From NCBI GenBank assembly GCA_045660385.1, contig JAZRDT010000053.1, positions 14,738-78,737 on the forward strand: a stretch of DNA of 64,000 bases, written 5' to 3'. Within the stretch, counting starts at the first letter, position 1; every line of letters begins with the position of its first letter. The translations under genes and the position numbers were made by a program. The notes beneath the pieces were generated by a model. It saw only the letters and a list, made by a program, of their open reading frames with translations. It was not told where the DNA came from and did not search any database. This DNA is from UBA1189 sp045660385. GTDB lineage: Bacteria > Bacteroidota > Bacteroidia > Bacteroidales > Bacteroidaceae. Shown here piece after piece: positions 9,083 to 17,990 of this stretch.

Positions 9083-10501
9083 TCATAGGGTCTTATGATG
9101 GGTGATACAAGTGGGTAACTCGTCCAGATAATGGGAAACCATTATCAGCGTCTTGTCGGGACGGCTACAAAATGTATCTATCACCTTGCGCACCCATTCA
9201 CGGTTGGCCGTATCCAGTCCGTGCAACGGCTCGTCGAGAATGAGTAGTTCGGGATCCTTGACAAAGGCTCGTGCCAAGAGGACAAGTCGTTGCTCACCAC
9301 TTGAAAGTGTAAGGAACGTGCGTTCGGCCAAGTCCTCAATACCGAACACGCGCATCCACTCTTTACAGATGCCCATCTGTTCGGGTCGAGGACGCTTATA
9401 GAGTCCGATACTATCATGCAGGCCTGAAGCTACAATTTCGATTGAAGGTAAATCCTTCAAATAGGCCCGATGCATCTCGGGCGACACATAACCTATGCGG
9501 CGCTTGATATCCCAGATACTCTCACCAGTACCTCTACGCTTTCCAAATAGAGTTATGTCACACGCATACGACTGAGGATTATCGGCACATACCAAAGCCA
9601 ACAATGCCGACTTGCCGCTTCCGTTTCGTCCGTGAAGAGCCCAGCGTTCACCACGTAACACACTCCAATCGAGATGTTCAAAGATGGTACGATCTCCATA
9701 ACGAAGGGTTACATCACGAAATTCAATGATAGAAGAAGAGGTCTTCATATCATCGGAGGAGGCATGTTGAAGAACCGGCTGCGCACAGGGAAGTACCACT
9801 TCCCCACACTCTATAGAAGAATCATTGCCGGCTCCTACCACACGGTCACATACAGGCACTACACGGGTAATGAATCCAGGCACCTCCTCGGCTCTCGACA
9901 AGACTAGGATGAGATGAAGGCCGGTTTCAGAAACCAGGTGCTGCAACAGTTCGCACAACTGAGTACGCATGGGTGCATCCAATCCAATGAAGGGATTGTC
10001 CATAATGAGTACCTTCGGAGAACCCATTAAGGCTTTCGCCACTTGAAGACGACGCAACTCGCCACTTGACAACATCACCAAACGCTTATCCAATAGCGAA
10101 GAGAGACCAAAATATTCACATACTCCACTACATAAGTCTTCATCGGTGTAGCCTACAAATAAATCTCGCACCACAGGAAGTTCTTCTACCTCTTGCGAAT
10201 GCCATCGCTGCTGATAAAAATAACTGGTATCATTATCGCCATAACTATCGCGGAAAGCTATATAGCGGATATTCTCATAAGCCATACGGCCATTGTCCTG
10301 GCCAAAATCATAATGAACCTCGTTCATCAAGAGCGGATAACGGCCAATAATCGTATTTATCAATATCGTTTTACCGCTACCATTGGGACCAACAATAGCC
10401 AATTGCTCTCCTTCGTGCAATACGAAGTTGATCGGTTCACGCATCCGATACAAGGGGTGGCGCGCCACTCCATTCACTATTTCAACAATCTTTCTACTCA
10501 T
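9083..10501 (-). CDS. modF: ModF-like protein with two ABC ATPase domains
   Basis: 472 residues with two ABC nucleotide-binding domains and no membrane segment. Domain 1 has Walker A GPNGSGKT (38-45), signature LSSGELRR (144-151) and a Walker B ending LIMDNP, where the catalytic glutamate is replaced by Asn169. Domain 2 has GRNGSGKS (291-298), LSSGEQR (399-405) and a normal ILDEP (Glu424). This is the ModF/PhrA layout, a soluble double ATPase usually annotated as a molybdate transport component although its true role is unclear. No modABC genes are nearby. It lies 42 bases downstream of the AbgT-like gene on the same strand. Confidence 0.8.
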   Translation of the reverse strand: MSRKIVEIVNGVARHPLYRMREPINFVLHEGEQLAIVGPNGSGKTILINTIIGRYPLLMNEVHYDFGQDNGRMAYENIRYIAFRDSYGDNDTSYFYQQRWHSQEVEELPVVRDLFVGYTDEDLCSGVCEYFGLSSLLDKRLVMLSSGELRRLQVAKALMGSPKVLIMDNPFIGLDAPMRTQLCELLQHLVSETGLHLILVLSRAEEVPGFITRVVPVCDRVVGAGNDSSIECGEVVLPCAQPVLQHASSDDMKTSSSIIEFRDVTLRYGDRTIFEHLDWSVLRGERWALHGRNGSGKSALLALVCADNPQSYACDITLFGKRRGTGESIWDIKRRIGYVSPEMHRAYLKDLPSIEIVASGLHDSIGLYKRPRPEQMGICKEWMRVFGIEDLAERTFLTLSSGEQRLVLLARAFVKDPELLILDEPLHGLDTANREWVRKVIDTFCSRPDKTLIMVSHYLDELPTCITHHKTL

Positions 10502-10543
10502 TTCAATTCAAATCTTTACCTCCAAAAACAATCCGAATTTCAT

Positions 10544-11284
10544 TCATTTACGACACAACGACGACACTAAAGGAACTCCATACACCAGGATGGTAAACAA
10601 CGATACAGCACAGCTTCCCCACCCTAACAATTGGAACATCTGTGCGTAATGCAATGCCGCCATAAGCTGTGACGTGATGACGAATGTCACAAAATAATCA
10701 GAGCAACGAGCTATCTCCGTGGTAAAAGCCTTGAGTATCGATTGGGGAGTATGCCACATACCGGTCATAAGGCCATAGACAAGACAAGGCACGCATACTA
10801 TGACGAAAAGTAAGAACAGCCATCCACTGGCAAGCGGACCACCCGCTATGCGGCCTGTGACACTGAGGAGGTTGCCTATGGGTGAAACGACACCCCATAG
10901 GACCCATAGCAGGCATACAAGAAACACCAACCATGCTATGCGTGCCGCATATTGTTGTCTACGTGCCAAAGTGGGGCGTCGGCGTTCGTGAAAGAGATGC
11001 TTCACATAAAAAACAACGCCACAACTGCGAATAGCACTCATCATTATCAGCACAAGCAACACATACACGAGGGGGGCTGAAGCAATGTGCTCTATGCTAT
11101 GACGCACAAACCAACGCAAACTGTTGGAACTAAGCAGGCTTGGTATCAGCTCTCCATCGGGAAGCACAAAGCCATATACACTGGCAATCCAAGAGAACAT
11201 CACCAGTATAAAAAGCAGCAATGTATAGATAAGTGGAAACACGTCTTTATCTGAGATTATCGTATTGTAAAAACAAAAGTTCAA
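10544..11284 (-). CDS. Reduced AbgT-like membrane protein
   Basis: About 246 residues with five or six membrane helices. Two blocks resemble AbgT-family (p-aminobenzoyl-glutamate) transporters: an N-terminal helix followed by PSLLSSNSLRWFVRHSIEH (compare the family's LLS-x-GL-x-W), and a second block, LASGWLFLLFVIVCVPCLVY through YFVTFVITSQLMAALHYAQM. AbgT proteins are about 500 residues; the helical hairpins that form their substrate site are missing here. The frame overlaps the end of the response-regulator gene and would start with TTG at 11284; a GTG at 11242 is an alternative, and no ATG precedes the first helix. It is probably co-transcribed with the kinase and regulator upstream. The family link is inference from remembered sequence. 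Confidence 0.55.
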   Translation of the reverse strand: MNFCFYNTIISDKDVFPLIYTLLLFILVMFSWIASVYGFVLPDGELIPSLLSSNSLRWFVRHSIEHIASAPLVYVLLVLIMMSAIRSCGVVFYVKHLFHERRRPTLARRQQYAARIAWLVFLVCLLWVLWGVVSPIGNLLSVTGRIAGGPLASGWLFLLFVIVCVPCLVYGLMTGMWHTPQSILKAFTTEIARCSDYFVTFVITSQLMAALHYAQMFQLLGWGSCAVSLFTILVYGVPLVSSLCRK

Positions 11285-11994
11285 TCATCGGCTTCCAGAT
11301 GATCGGCATCGATGATATGCAATTCGATGGCGCGCACCACCAGGCGTGTCACATTGACTCCGCGCTGCTCCTTCTCGGAGAACAAACGCGAAATAAGGTC
11401 GGTCTGACGTTTTTCCAACGATTTGGGGCTGAAGGGCATGGTGCGTAACTGTGCAATCATATCTTTGGTATAACCTAGAGCCAGGTGACGGAGGAAGCAC
11501 TCATCATATTCATCGATATCGTACGATATCAACGCCTTGCGGCGTTGCGTTTCAGCATTGACAGCTTGCTTAAAGCGGGCGACAATCTTCTCCAATACGG
11601 GTTGGTTGAACACCAATTGCTTACCATCGATTACGTTCTGTATCTCGGTACGGGTAATCAGTTCGCCCGTCTTCAATACCACGCCACATGCGCCAGCATC
11701 CAAGGCGTCGACCCACAGTTTCTCATTGAGTATCTCACCTGTAAAGATCAACACGCGCACCTCTGGATAGCGATGCTTGATCGTGCGACAAATACTGACA
11801 CCTATCGTAGTAGATCCGCCTAAACCAAGATCAAGCAACACCATATCGGGAAGTTGGCGTTCCATAAGCGGCCAGAACTCTTCTTCCGACATGGCCGTGC
11901 CAATAACCTGCGCTTCGGGAATCTCATTACGAAAGATCTCTTCGGTACCCTTAAGTTCGAGTTTTACATCTTCAACAATTATTACTGAATACAT
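11281..11994 (-). CDS. Response regulator
   Basis: 237 residues. An N-terminal receiver domain has the acidic pair E8-D9, phospho-acceptor Asp55 in VLLDLGLGG, switch Thr85 (FTGE) and Lys108 (VLKTGE). The C-terminal part (about 130-237) is helical and includes FLRHLALGYTKDMIAQL, which has the look of a LuxR-type recognition region (G-Y-T/S-x-x-x-I-A). It is probably DNA-binding, but the match is weak. It lies 32 bases downstream of the giant sensor kinase, so the two form a cognate pair. Its stop codon is followed at once by the AbgT-like frame. Confidence 0.8.
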   Translation of the reverse strand: MYSVIIVEDVKLELKGTEEIFRNEIPEAQVIGTAMSEEEFWPLMERQLPDMVLLDLGLGGSTTIGVSICRTIKHRYPEVRVLIFTGEILNEKLWVDALDAGACGVVLKTGELITRTEIQNVIDGKQLVFNQPVLEKIVARFKQAVNAETQRRKALISYDIDEYDECFLRHLALGYTKDMIAQLRTMPFSPKSLEKRQTDLISRLFSEKEQRGVNVTRLVVRAIELHIIDADHLEADD

Positions 11995-12026
11995 ATATTA
12001 TCGTTTTTTATAATTAACACTAAAAA

Positions 12027-15000
12027 TCAGGCTAACACTTTAGGCAAGGTAAACCAAACCATGTAACCTTCGGATGTGGGTTCGGCTTTGATGCGACAGC
12101 CTATATGATTGAAATTATCATCATGCTCACGTATGATTTGTCGGCATACGATGTATTCGGCACCCTGAAGGTAACCATCCGACATGGGACCGGTACTGAT
12201 ACGTGAGGGATAGAAAAGTGACTCAAGCATATCATCGGTAAACGTGCATGTATTGGATGAGATGACGAACCTTACAAAATCGCCATCGTCCTTTACCGTC
12301 AATTGCAACTCTGACACTGGAGACATCAAAAGCGCAGCATCGATAAGCTGTTCGAACAGATAGCCAATCAAATCATTATCACATGTCACCTTCCCCTCAT
12401 AGGCGTCCGTAACAAGCACCTTCGAGTCGGAATTTCTATAGCGCTTGCGATGATAGGCTACGGCACCTTGCAATAAACGTCCGACATCGACTACGGCACG
12501 ACGGAAAGTCACCTCATCCAACTGCCTCGAAGCACATTCGGTGAGTGTGGTGAAAACCACCTTATAATAGTCCACCAGTTCCTTCATCTGCAAGCGTTCA
12601 TCATGCTCGTTGATTCGGTTCACTAACTGCTTGATACGATTCGGATAATATATCGTTTCGTGCTTTATCGTCGACAGGCAATTGTCAAGTACCATGTTTT
12701 GCACATGTAGTCGATTCTCTTCATGGCGCACCCGACGTTCATCGTCCTCAACAGTTTCGATATCACGATACACAACGCCTACACGTTCCATAAATGTGTA
12801 AATGAGTACTGCAAGGTAGCCCAGTGCCAGCAACACGCAAATGAGTATAGCGATTGATATATTGCTGTTATATCGCTGCATACGGGTGCAATAATCAATC
12901 AGTGAACGGTCCTCACTAATCAAGATATACAGATCATTGTATATCCTATTATTATAGCGATATTCGTGCCAACGTCGTAACGCGAGATTGGCTACAGCCA
13001 TTTCGTTGCGTACATCAAGTATCGTATGATAATCGGTGGCATAGTCGCTGAGCCACCAACGTATCTCCACATCTGTTTCTCCCCGATTGGAGGTAAGGGG
13101 CGCTATATACTCTTTAGCATACTTACGGTGGTGGGCATTGAGGTACAGTATGACCGAATCGGCAAAAGCTAAAGCCTCTTCATAGCGTCCGTCGACATTG
13201 GCGAAATAGACACTATCTGCAAAGATTGCGGCATGCACCAACAATGTGTCCACTTGGGGAGTATCCGAAAACATCGGCTCTTGAACCTGAGCCGAAGCGC
13301 CCCACGGAAAGAGGGTTACACACAACAATGCCATCAAACGTCGTACACCTTTGGGCAAGCGGAACCAGAAACGGCTACCCTCCCCTATACGGCTATCAAT
13401 ACCAAATTGGCATAATTCAAACAGGGCATCGGTCTTGCGATATTTCTCTATAATGCCCTTACAGTTGAGTAATCCAAATCCGCTTCCCTTATTCTTTCGT
13501 TGTTCGGGAGGGAGGTCGTGCCCAATCTCTGCTGCATTGTACACCTTCTCACGCATAATGCGGGTAATATCCTGGGGCGACATGCCTATGCCATTATCCT
13601 TGACAAAGATTTCCACATAATCATCGCATATTTGCGCACCCACGACTACGCGGCCACCCTCCGGAGTAAACTTACGTGCATTGTCGGCCAATGTATTCAG
13701 CATAAAGAAAGTGAGTGCTTTATCAGCCTTGACAACCGCCTCAGTAGGCTGTACCTCTAAAATAAGTCCTTTAAGCGTAAAGTTTGCGTTGCTGCGCTCA
13801 ATCATATTCAGGACATCACTTAAGGCGAATGTTTCTATATGCAGATTCACTACTCCCTGTGTGGTTTTTACCCATTGAGCCAGCACCTCGTTCTGATGGT
13901 TTATCTCATCTGATAGTTCTGCAATATAGTTAAGTTTACGCTCTCGCTGCCCGATATCATCCCAGACTTCAGCACGTTGCAACCGTTCCACTTCGTGCGC
14001 CATACGGTCGACATATGGAATCATACCTGTCATCATCGAAAAGGTTGCTTTGCGCACCACATTATCACGTTTGCCTTTGGCTACATGTAACTGATGTAAA
14101 TAGACTCGTTTTTCTGTTTCTGCCAGCACCTCGCGTAATTGGTGTTCGTAACCTCTCTTGTGATTACGGCGACGTCGAGACAACAATGCTATTATCACGA
14201 CAAACAGGGTTGCTCCTACGACAACAATACCAAGAAGAAGGGTCATCGTGCGGCGCTGACGCTTTAGTTCAATATATCGTCCTTCCAGTTCCTTATCCTG
14301 TCGCGTAGTTTCCAACAAGTCCAAATATAGATTGCGATGATTATCCGATGCTTGTTTATTGCCTAATCCGGCATATGCAACACTTGCCTCTTCATGTAAA
14401 CGACATAGAATATTGGGCATTAGCACGCTATCTTCGAGCAATCGGAATAAGGTATCCAACGCAATTGTATAATCACCACGCTTGTTAAGCAAAGATGCCT
14501 CCACCACTTTGGCATTTGCCACGCCATATCGATCACCATAAGACTGCAGACATCGCAATGCGTCGTTCAACAAAGAGAAAACCTTGTTCTCATCATTCTC
14601 TATCAATTGAGAGTATGAGTTGGGACGGTTCTGTGCTACATACCCGCTACGAATAGAATCTGACAACAATTCAGACAAGCCCGATAAAGCAACTCCCTCA
14701 AAATAGGTGTATCCACTCTCTCGACCTTCGCGCAAACAGGTATTAAGATGGGTATATCGGCGCAATATACGCTGCTCTCTTGTATCAACTTCTACCCCGA
14801 GTCCCAATCCTTTCAGATATTGCAACATCAGCCATTGAACCGTATCGGCACGCAACTGATCATTTTCCTCGATGTTTGCTAACTCGGCATGAGCCTCGGG
14901 GCGTTGACCCATCATATGATGATGCAAGGCTGTCACCATACGCAAATCATTGACAACAGAGTTCAGACGGGCTTTCTCGGCTGGCATAAATCCATCCAAC

Positions 15001-15431
15001 TCCTCTTCGATGTGTGCCAAGCGTTGCATTGCAATCGCTCTACAATTAAAGAATGCCAAATTATCCGCGGCCCGCAAATACACTTTCATGCGACCGACAT
15101 CAGCCACCAATCGCTCTAATTCACAACCCGAATCATCAATTACCTTGTCATACCATTGCAATGCTTGTTCATAATCCATCTGCATATAGGCTACAAATCC
15201 AAGCATATTGCTTGCCACACTACGTCCGTGCCGATAGCGCGTAGCCGCATCGTAGGCTTGTAAGGCATAATATGCAGTGGAATCCAGATTGCGATAGCAC
15301 CACTCTCGTGCCACACGATTTAGTCTGTCCGCTTCATGTGCACCTACAGTATGACCCTGGTGCGCCGAGCAGCCTATCAGCAACACAGCGCACATACATA
15401 CCTGCAGATATTGAACAAATTGTTTAACCAT
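12027..15431 (-). CDS. DUF5112/DUF5113-type sensor histidine kinase with two kinase-like modules
   Basis: 1134 residues. Module 1: lipobox-like LLIGC (Cys21), a TPR-like region (about 30-385), a membrane helix (397-418), a coiled region and an ATPase with N-box LNTLADNARK (579-588), KDNGIGM (611-617) and GSGFGLLNCKG. No H-box histidine is visible in the matching helix (KATFSMMTGMIPYVDRM). Module 2: a signal-peptide-like helix (697-715), a TPR-like region, a membrane helix (857-880), a helix with His924 (STIKHETIYYP), and an ATPase-like domain without the glycine boxes. The architecture is the Bacteroidetes DUF5112-HATPase-DUF5113 type as I recall it. The gene starts the operon kinase-regulator-AbgT-like. 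A -7 box lies only 7 bases upstream, so the message may be nearly leaderless. Confidence 0.8.
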   Translation of the reverse strand: MVKQFVQYLQVCMCAVLLIGCSAHQGHTVGAHEADRLNRVAREWCYRNLDSTAYYALQAYDAATRYRHGRSVASNMLGFVAYMQMDYEQALQWYDKVIDDSGCELERLVADVGRMKVYLRAADNLAFFNCRAIAMQRLAHIEEELDGFMPAEKARLNSVVNDLRMVTALHHHMMGQRPEAHAELANIEENDQLRADTVQWLMLQYLKGLGLGVEVDTREQRILRRYTHLNTCLREGRESGYTYFEGVALSGLSELLSDSIRSGYVAQNRPNSYSQLIENDENKVFSLLNDALRCLQSYGDRYGVANAKVVEASLLNKRGDYTIALDTLFRLLEDSVLMPNILCRLHEEASVAYAGLGNKQASDNHRNLYLDLLETTRQDKELEGRYIELKRQRRTMTLLLGIVVVGATLFVVIIALLSRRRRNHKRGYEHQLREVLAETEKRVYLHQLHVAKGKRDNVVRKATFSMMTGMIPYVDRMAHEVERLQRAEVWDDIGQRERKLNYIAELSDEINHQNEVLAQWVKTTQGVVNLHIETFALSDVLNMIERSNANFTLKGLILEVQPTEAVVKADKALTFFMLNTLADNARKFTPEGGRVVVGAQICDDYVEIFVKDNGIGMSPQDITRIMREKVYNAAEIGHDLPPEQRKNKGSGFGLLNCKGIIEKYRKTDALFELCQFGIDSRIGEGSRFWFRLPKGVRRLMALLCVTLFPWGASAQVQEPMFSDTPQVDTLLVHAAIFADSVYFANVDGRYEEALAFADSVILYLNAHHRKYAKEYIAPLTSNRGETDVEIRWWLSDYATDYHTILDVRNEMAVANLALRRWHEYRYNNRIYNDLYILISEDRSLIDYCTRMQRYNSNISIAILICVLLALGYLAVLIYTFMERVGVVYRDIETVEDDERRVRHEENRLHVQNMVLDNCLSTIKHETIYYPNRIKQLVNRINEHDERLQMKELVDYYKVVFTTLTECASRQLDEVTFRRAVVDVGRLLQGAVAYHRKRYRNSDSKVLVTDAYEGKVTCDNDLIGYLFEQLIDAALLMSPVSELQLTVKDDGDFVRFVISSNTCTFTDDMLESLFYPSRISTGPMSDGYLQGAEYIVCRQIIREHDDNFNHIGCRIKAEPTSEGYMVWFTLPKVLA

Positions 15432-15437
15432 TTATGG

Positions 15438-15445
15438 CAAAGGTA
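15438..15445 (-). promoter_or_regulatory. -7 box of the sensor kinase promoter
   Basis: TACCTTTG on the minus strand is a full TAnnTTTG match. It is only 7 bases from the assigned ATG, which would give an almost leaderless message unless the start is wrong. Confidence 0.55.
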
Positions 15446-15488
15446 CGAAAAAATATTCTGTGTAAGGTGTGTTATAAAAAGAAATGTT

Positions 15489-15496
15489 TACCTTTG
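15489..15496 (+). promoter_or_regulatory. -7 box of the NfnAB promoter
   Basis: TACCTTTG on the plus strand is a full TAnnTTTG match, 68 bases before the ATG at 15565 and back to back with the divergent kinase promoter. No clear -33 TTTG is present. Confidence 0.6.
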
Positions 15497-15564
15497 TGCC
15501 CAATTAACTAAAAAGATGACTTTAAAAGACAAGTCAATTGTAATAATTTAATAGGTAGAAAACT

Positions 15565-17907
15565 ATGTACACCGTAGTAAGCAAACAGCAGTTTTCAGAA
15601 AAGGTATTCAAATTGGAGATTACCGCACCGCTTATTGCCCGTTCGCGCAAAGCGGGTCACTTCGTTATTGTACGCCTCGGCGAAAAGGGTGAGCGTGTAC
15701 CCCTAACCATTGCAGGTGCTGATATAGAGAAGGGCACCATCACCTTGGTTATCCAGAAAGTAGGTCACTCGTCTACCCAAATCTGCGACCTTAACGTAGG
15801 CGATACAATTGCCGATATCGTAGGTCCGCTCGGACAAGCAACTCATATCGAAAATTTCGGCACGGTAGTGTGTGCCGGTGGTGGAGTAGGTGTAGCACCT
15901 ATGCTCCCCATCATCCAGGCTTTGAAGGCTGCAGGTAACCGTGTCATCTCGGTGCTCGCAGGTCGTTCAAAGGACCTTATCATTCTGGAGGATGAGGTGC
16001 GTCAGAGTTCCGATGAGGTAGTGATCATGACCGACGATGGTTCATATGGCAATAAAGGTCTCGTAACAGAAGGTATCGAAAGTATCATCCAGCGCGAGAA
16101 GGTGAACAAATGCTTTGCCATTGGTCCTGCCATCATGATGAAATTCGTATGTCTCCTCACCAAGAAATATGAGATACCCACCGACGTATCACTCAATACC
16201 ATTATGGTGGATGGTACCGGTATGTGTGGTGCCTGCCGAATCACCGTTGGTGGAAAGACCAAGTTTGTGTGTGTCGACGGCCCCGAGTTTGACGGTCACC
16301 AAGTAGACTTCGATGAAATGCTCAAGCGTATGGGCGCCTTCAAAGAAATTGAGGTGCAAGAGATGGAGAAACCCGAACATACACATCCTGTACTTTTGGA
16401 GAACTCGGAGTGCTCGGAGGACTCGGAGTGCTCAAATAATACTGCTGCCGCTCCCGTTGACATCGACCGCAACAGCGAGTGGCGCGAAGCACTGCGCAAG
16501 AGCATGAAGGCTAAGGAGCGTACTCAAATTGAGCGTTGCGAAATGCCCGAATTGGCTCCCGACTACCGTCGCCACCAGTTGCGCGAGGAGGTAAACCAGG
16601 GTCTCACCATGGAGCAGGCACTTACCGAGGCCAAGCGCTGCCTCGACTGCGCTAACCCCACCTGTATGGAGGGTTGCCCCGTAGGTATCAATATCCCCTC
16701 ATTTGTAAAGAATATCGAGCGCGGTGAGATACTCGAAGCTGCCCGCGTGCTCAAACTCACCTCTGCCCTACCCGCCGTGTGTGGCCGCGTATGTCCGCAA
16801 GAGAAGCAGTGTGAAAGCCGCTGTATGCACCTCAAAATGGGTCACAAGCCTGTAGCTATCGGTTACCTCGAGCGCTTTGCCGCCGACTATGAACGCGAGA
16901 GCGGCAAGGCAGCCAAGCCTATCGTAGCCCCTGCCAATGGCATCAAGGTAGCAGTAGTAGGTTCGGGTCCTGCAGGTCTGTCATTTGCTGGCGATATGGC
17001 TAAGCAAGGCTTCGACGTTACCGTATTCGAGGCTTTGCACGAGATTGGTGGTGTATTGAAATATGGTATTCCCGAGTTCCGTCTCCCCAACCACATCGTG
17101 GATGTAGAAATTGAGGGACTACGCCAGATGGGAGTACACTTCGAAAAGGATTGCATCATCGGTAAGACTATCACCGTAGAGCAGCTTGAGACAGAGGGTT
17201 ACAAGGGTATCTTCATCGCTTCAGGTGCCGGTCTTCCCAACTTCATGAATATCCCCGGTGAGAATAGTACAGGTATCTTCTCATCTAACGAATACCTCAC
17301 TCGTGTTAACCTCATGGATGCTTCAAACCCCGAGACAGACACACCCGTCATCTTCGGTAAGCGCGTAGCCGTCATCGGTGGTGGTAATACCGCTATGGAC
17401 TCTGTGCGCACCGCCCTGCGCCTCGGTGCCGAGCGCGCGATGATTATCTATCGCCGTAGCGAGGAGGAGATGCCTGCTCGTATCGAGGAGGTGAAGCATG
17501 CTAAGGAAGAGGGCGTAGAGTTCCTCACCCTACACAACCCCATCGAGTATATCGCCGACGAGAAGGGTCGCGTAAAGCAGGTAGTATTGCAGAAGATGGA
17601 ACTTGGCGAGCCTGATGCCAGCGGTCGTCGCAGCCCTGTGGCTATCCCCGGCGCTACTGAGACCATCGATATCGACATGGCCATCGTAGCCGTAGGCGTA
17701 TCGCCCAACCCCATCGTGCCCACCTCGGTGAAGGGTCTCGAGCTCGGCCGTAAGAATACCATCGCCGTGAACGACAACATGCAGTCAAACATCCCCACCA
17801 TCTATGCAGGTGGCGACATCGTACGCGGAGGTGCTACCGTAATCCTCGCTATGGGTGACGGACGCCGTGCTGCAGCTGCTATGGCTGAAAGTTTGAGAAA
17901 CGGATAA
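15565..17907 (+). CDS. NfnA-NfnB fusion: NAD-dependent ferredoxin:NADP+ oxidoreductase (sulfide dehydrogenase/GltA type)
   Basis: 780 residues joining two usual subunits. Residues 1-260 are a ferredoxin-reductase-like flavoprotein with a [2Fe-2S] site made of Asp216 (VDGTGMCGAC), Cys221, Cys224 and Cys236; the Asp ligand is characteristic of NfnA/SudB. Residues 325-780 are a GltD-like half with cysteines for two [4Fe-4S] clusters (RCLDCANPTCMEGCPVG and CGRVCPQEKQCESRC), an FAD site VVGSGPAG and an NADPH site VIGGGNTAMD. Such enzymes link NADH, NADPH and ferredoxin; they are often mislabelled glutamate synthase small subunit. The linker (about 275-300) is Cys/Ser/Glu-rich and comes from a short DNA repeat. 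A terminator follows. Confidence 0.88.
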   Translation: MYTVVSKQQFSEKVFKLEITAPLIARSRKAGHFVIVRLGEKGERVPLTIAGADIEKGTITLVIQKVGHSSTQICDLNVGDTIADIVGPLGQATHIENFGTVVCAGGGVGVAPMLPIIQALKAAGNRVISVLAGRSKDLIILEDEVRQSSDEVVIMTDDGSYGNKGLVTEGIESIIQREKVNKCFAIGPAIMMKFVCLLTKKYEIPTDVSLNTIMVDGTGMCGACRITVGGKTKFVCVDGPEFDGHQVDFDEMLKRMGAFKEIEVQEMEKPEHTHPVLLENSECSEDSECSNNTAAAPVDIDRNSEWREALRKSMKAKERTQIERCEMPELAPDYRRHQLREEVNQGLTMEQALTEAKRCLDCANPTCMEGCPVGINIPSFVKNIERGEILEAARVLKLTSALPAVCGRVCPQEKQCESRCMHLKMGHKPVAIGYLERFAADYERESGKAAKPIVAPANGIKVAVVGSGPAGLSFAGDMAKQGFDVTVFEALHEIGGVLKYGIPEFRLPNHIVDVEIEGLRQMGVHFEKDCIIGKTITVEQLETEGYKGIFIASGAGLPNFMNIPGENSTGIFSSNEYLTRVNLMDASNPETDTPVIFGKRVAVIGGGNTAMDSVRTALRLGAERAMIIYRRSEEEMPARIEEVKHAKEEGVEFLTLHNPIEYIADEKGRVKQVVLQKMELGEPDASGRRSPVAIPGATETIDIDMAIVAVGVSPNPIVPTSVKGLELGRKNTIAVNDNMQSNIPTIYAGGDIVRGGATVILAMGDGRRAAAAMAESLRNG
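16403..16433 (+). repeat. Two 13-bp direct repeats inside the NfnAB linker
   Basis: ACTCGGAGTGCTC occurs at 16403-16415 and again at 16421-16433, with an 18-base period. It encodes the repeated acidic, Cys-containing linker NSECSEDSECS, suggesting the linker grew by slippage. Confidence 0.85.
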
Positions 17908-17921
17908 GCAAATACCAGTAT

Positions 17922-17974
17922 AAAAAGAAGACTTATAATTTGACCATGGTCTTATTATAAGTCTTCTTTTATTT
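17922..17974. terminator. Bidirectional intrinsic terminator
   Basis: A 17-base stem (left arm from 17922, right arm 17954-17970) encloses a 14-base loop. It lies between convergent NfnAB and holA and has A- and T-runs on its two sides. Confidence 0.85.
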
Positions 17975-17990
17975 TAAACTTCACCAAGTT

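Noticed and set aside
16403..16433. Frameshift or assembly error in the NfnAB linker
   Set aside because: The 18-base period keeps the frame, and both halves are complete with intact cofactor motifs, so this is a natural linker expansion.
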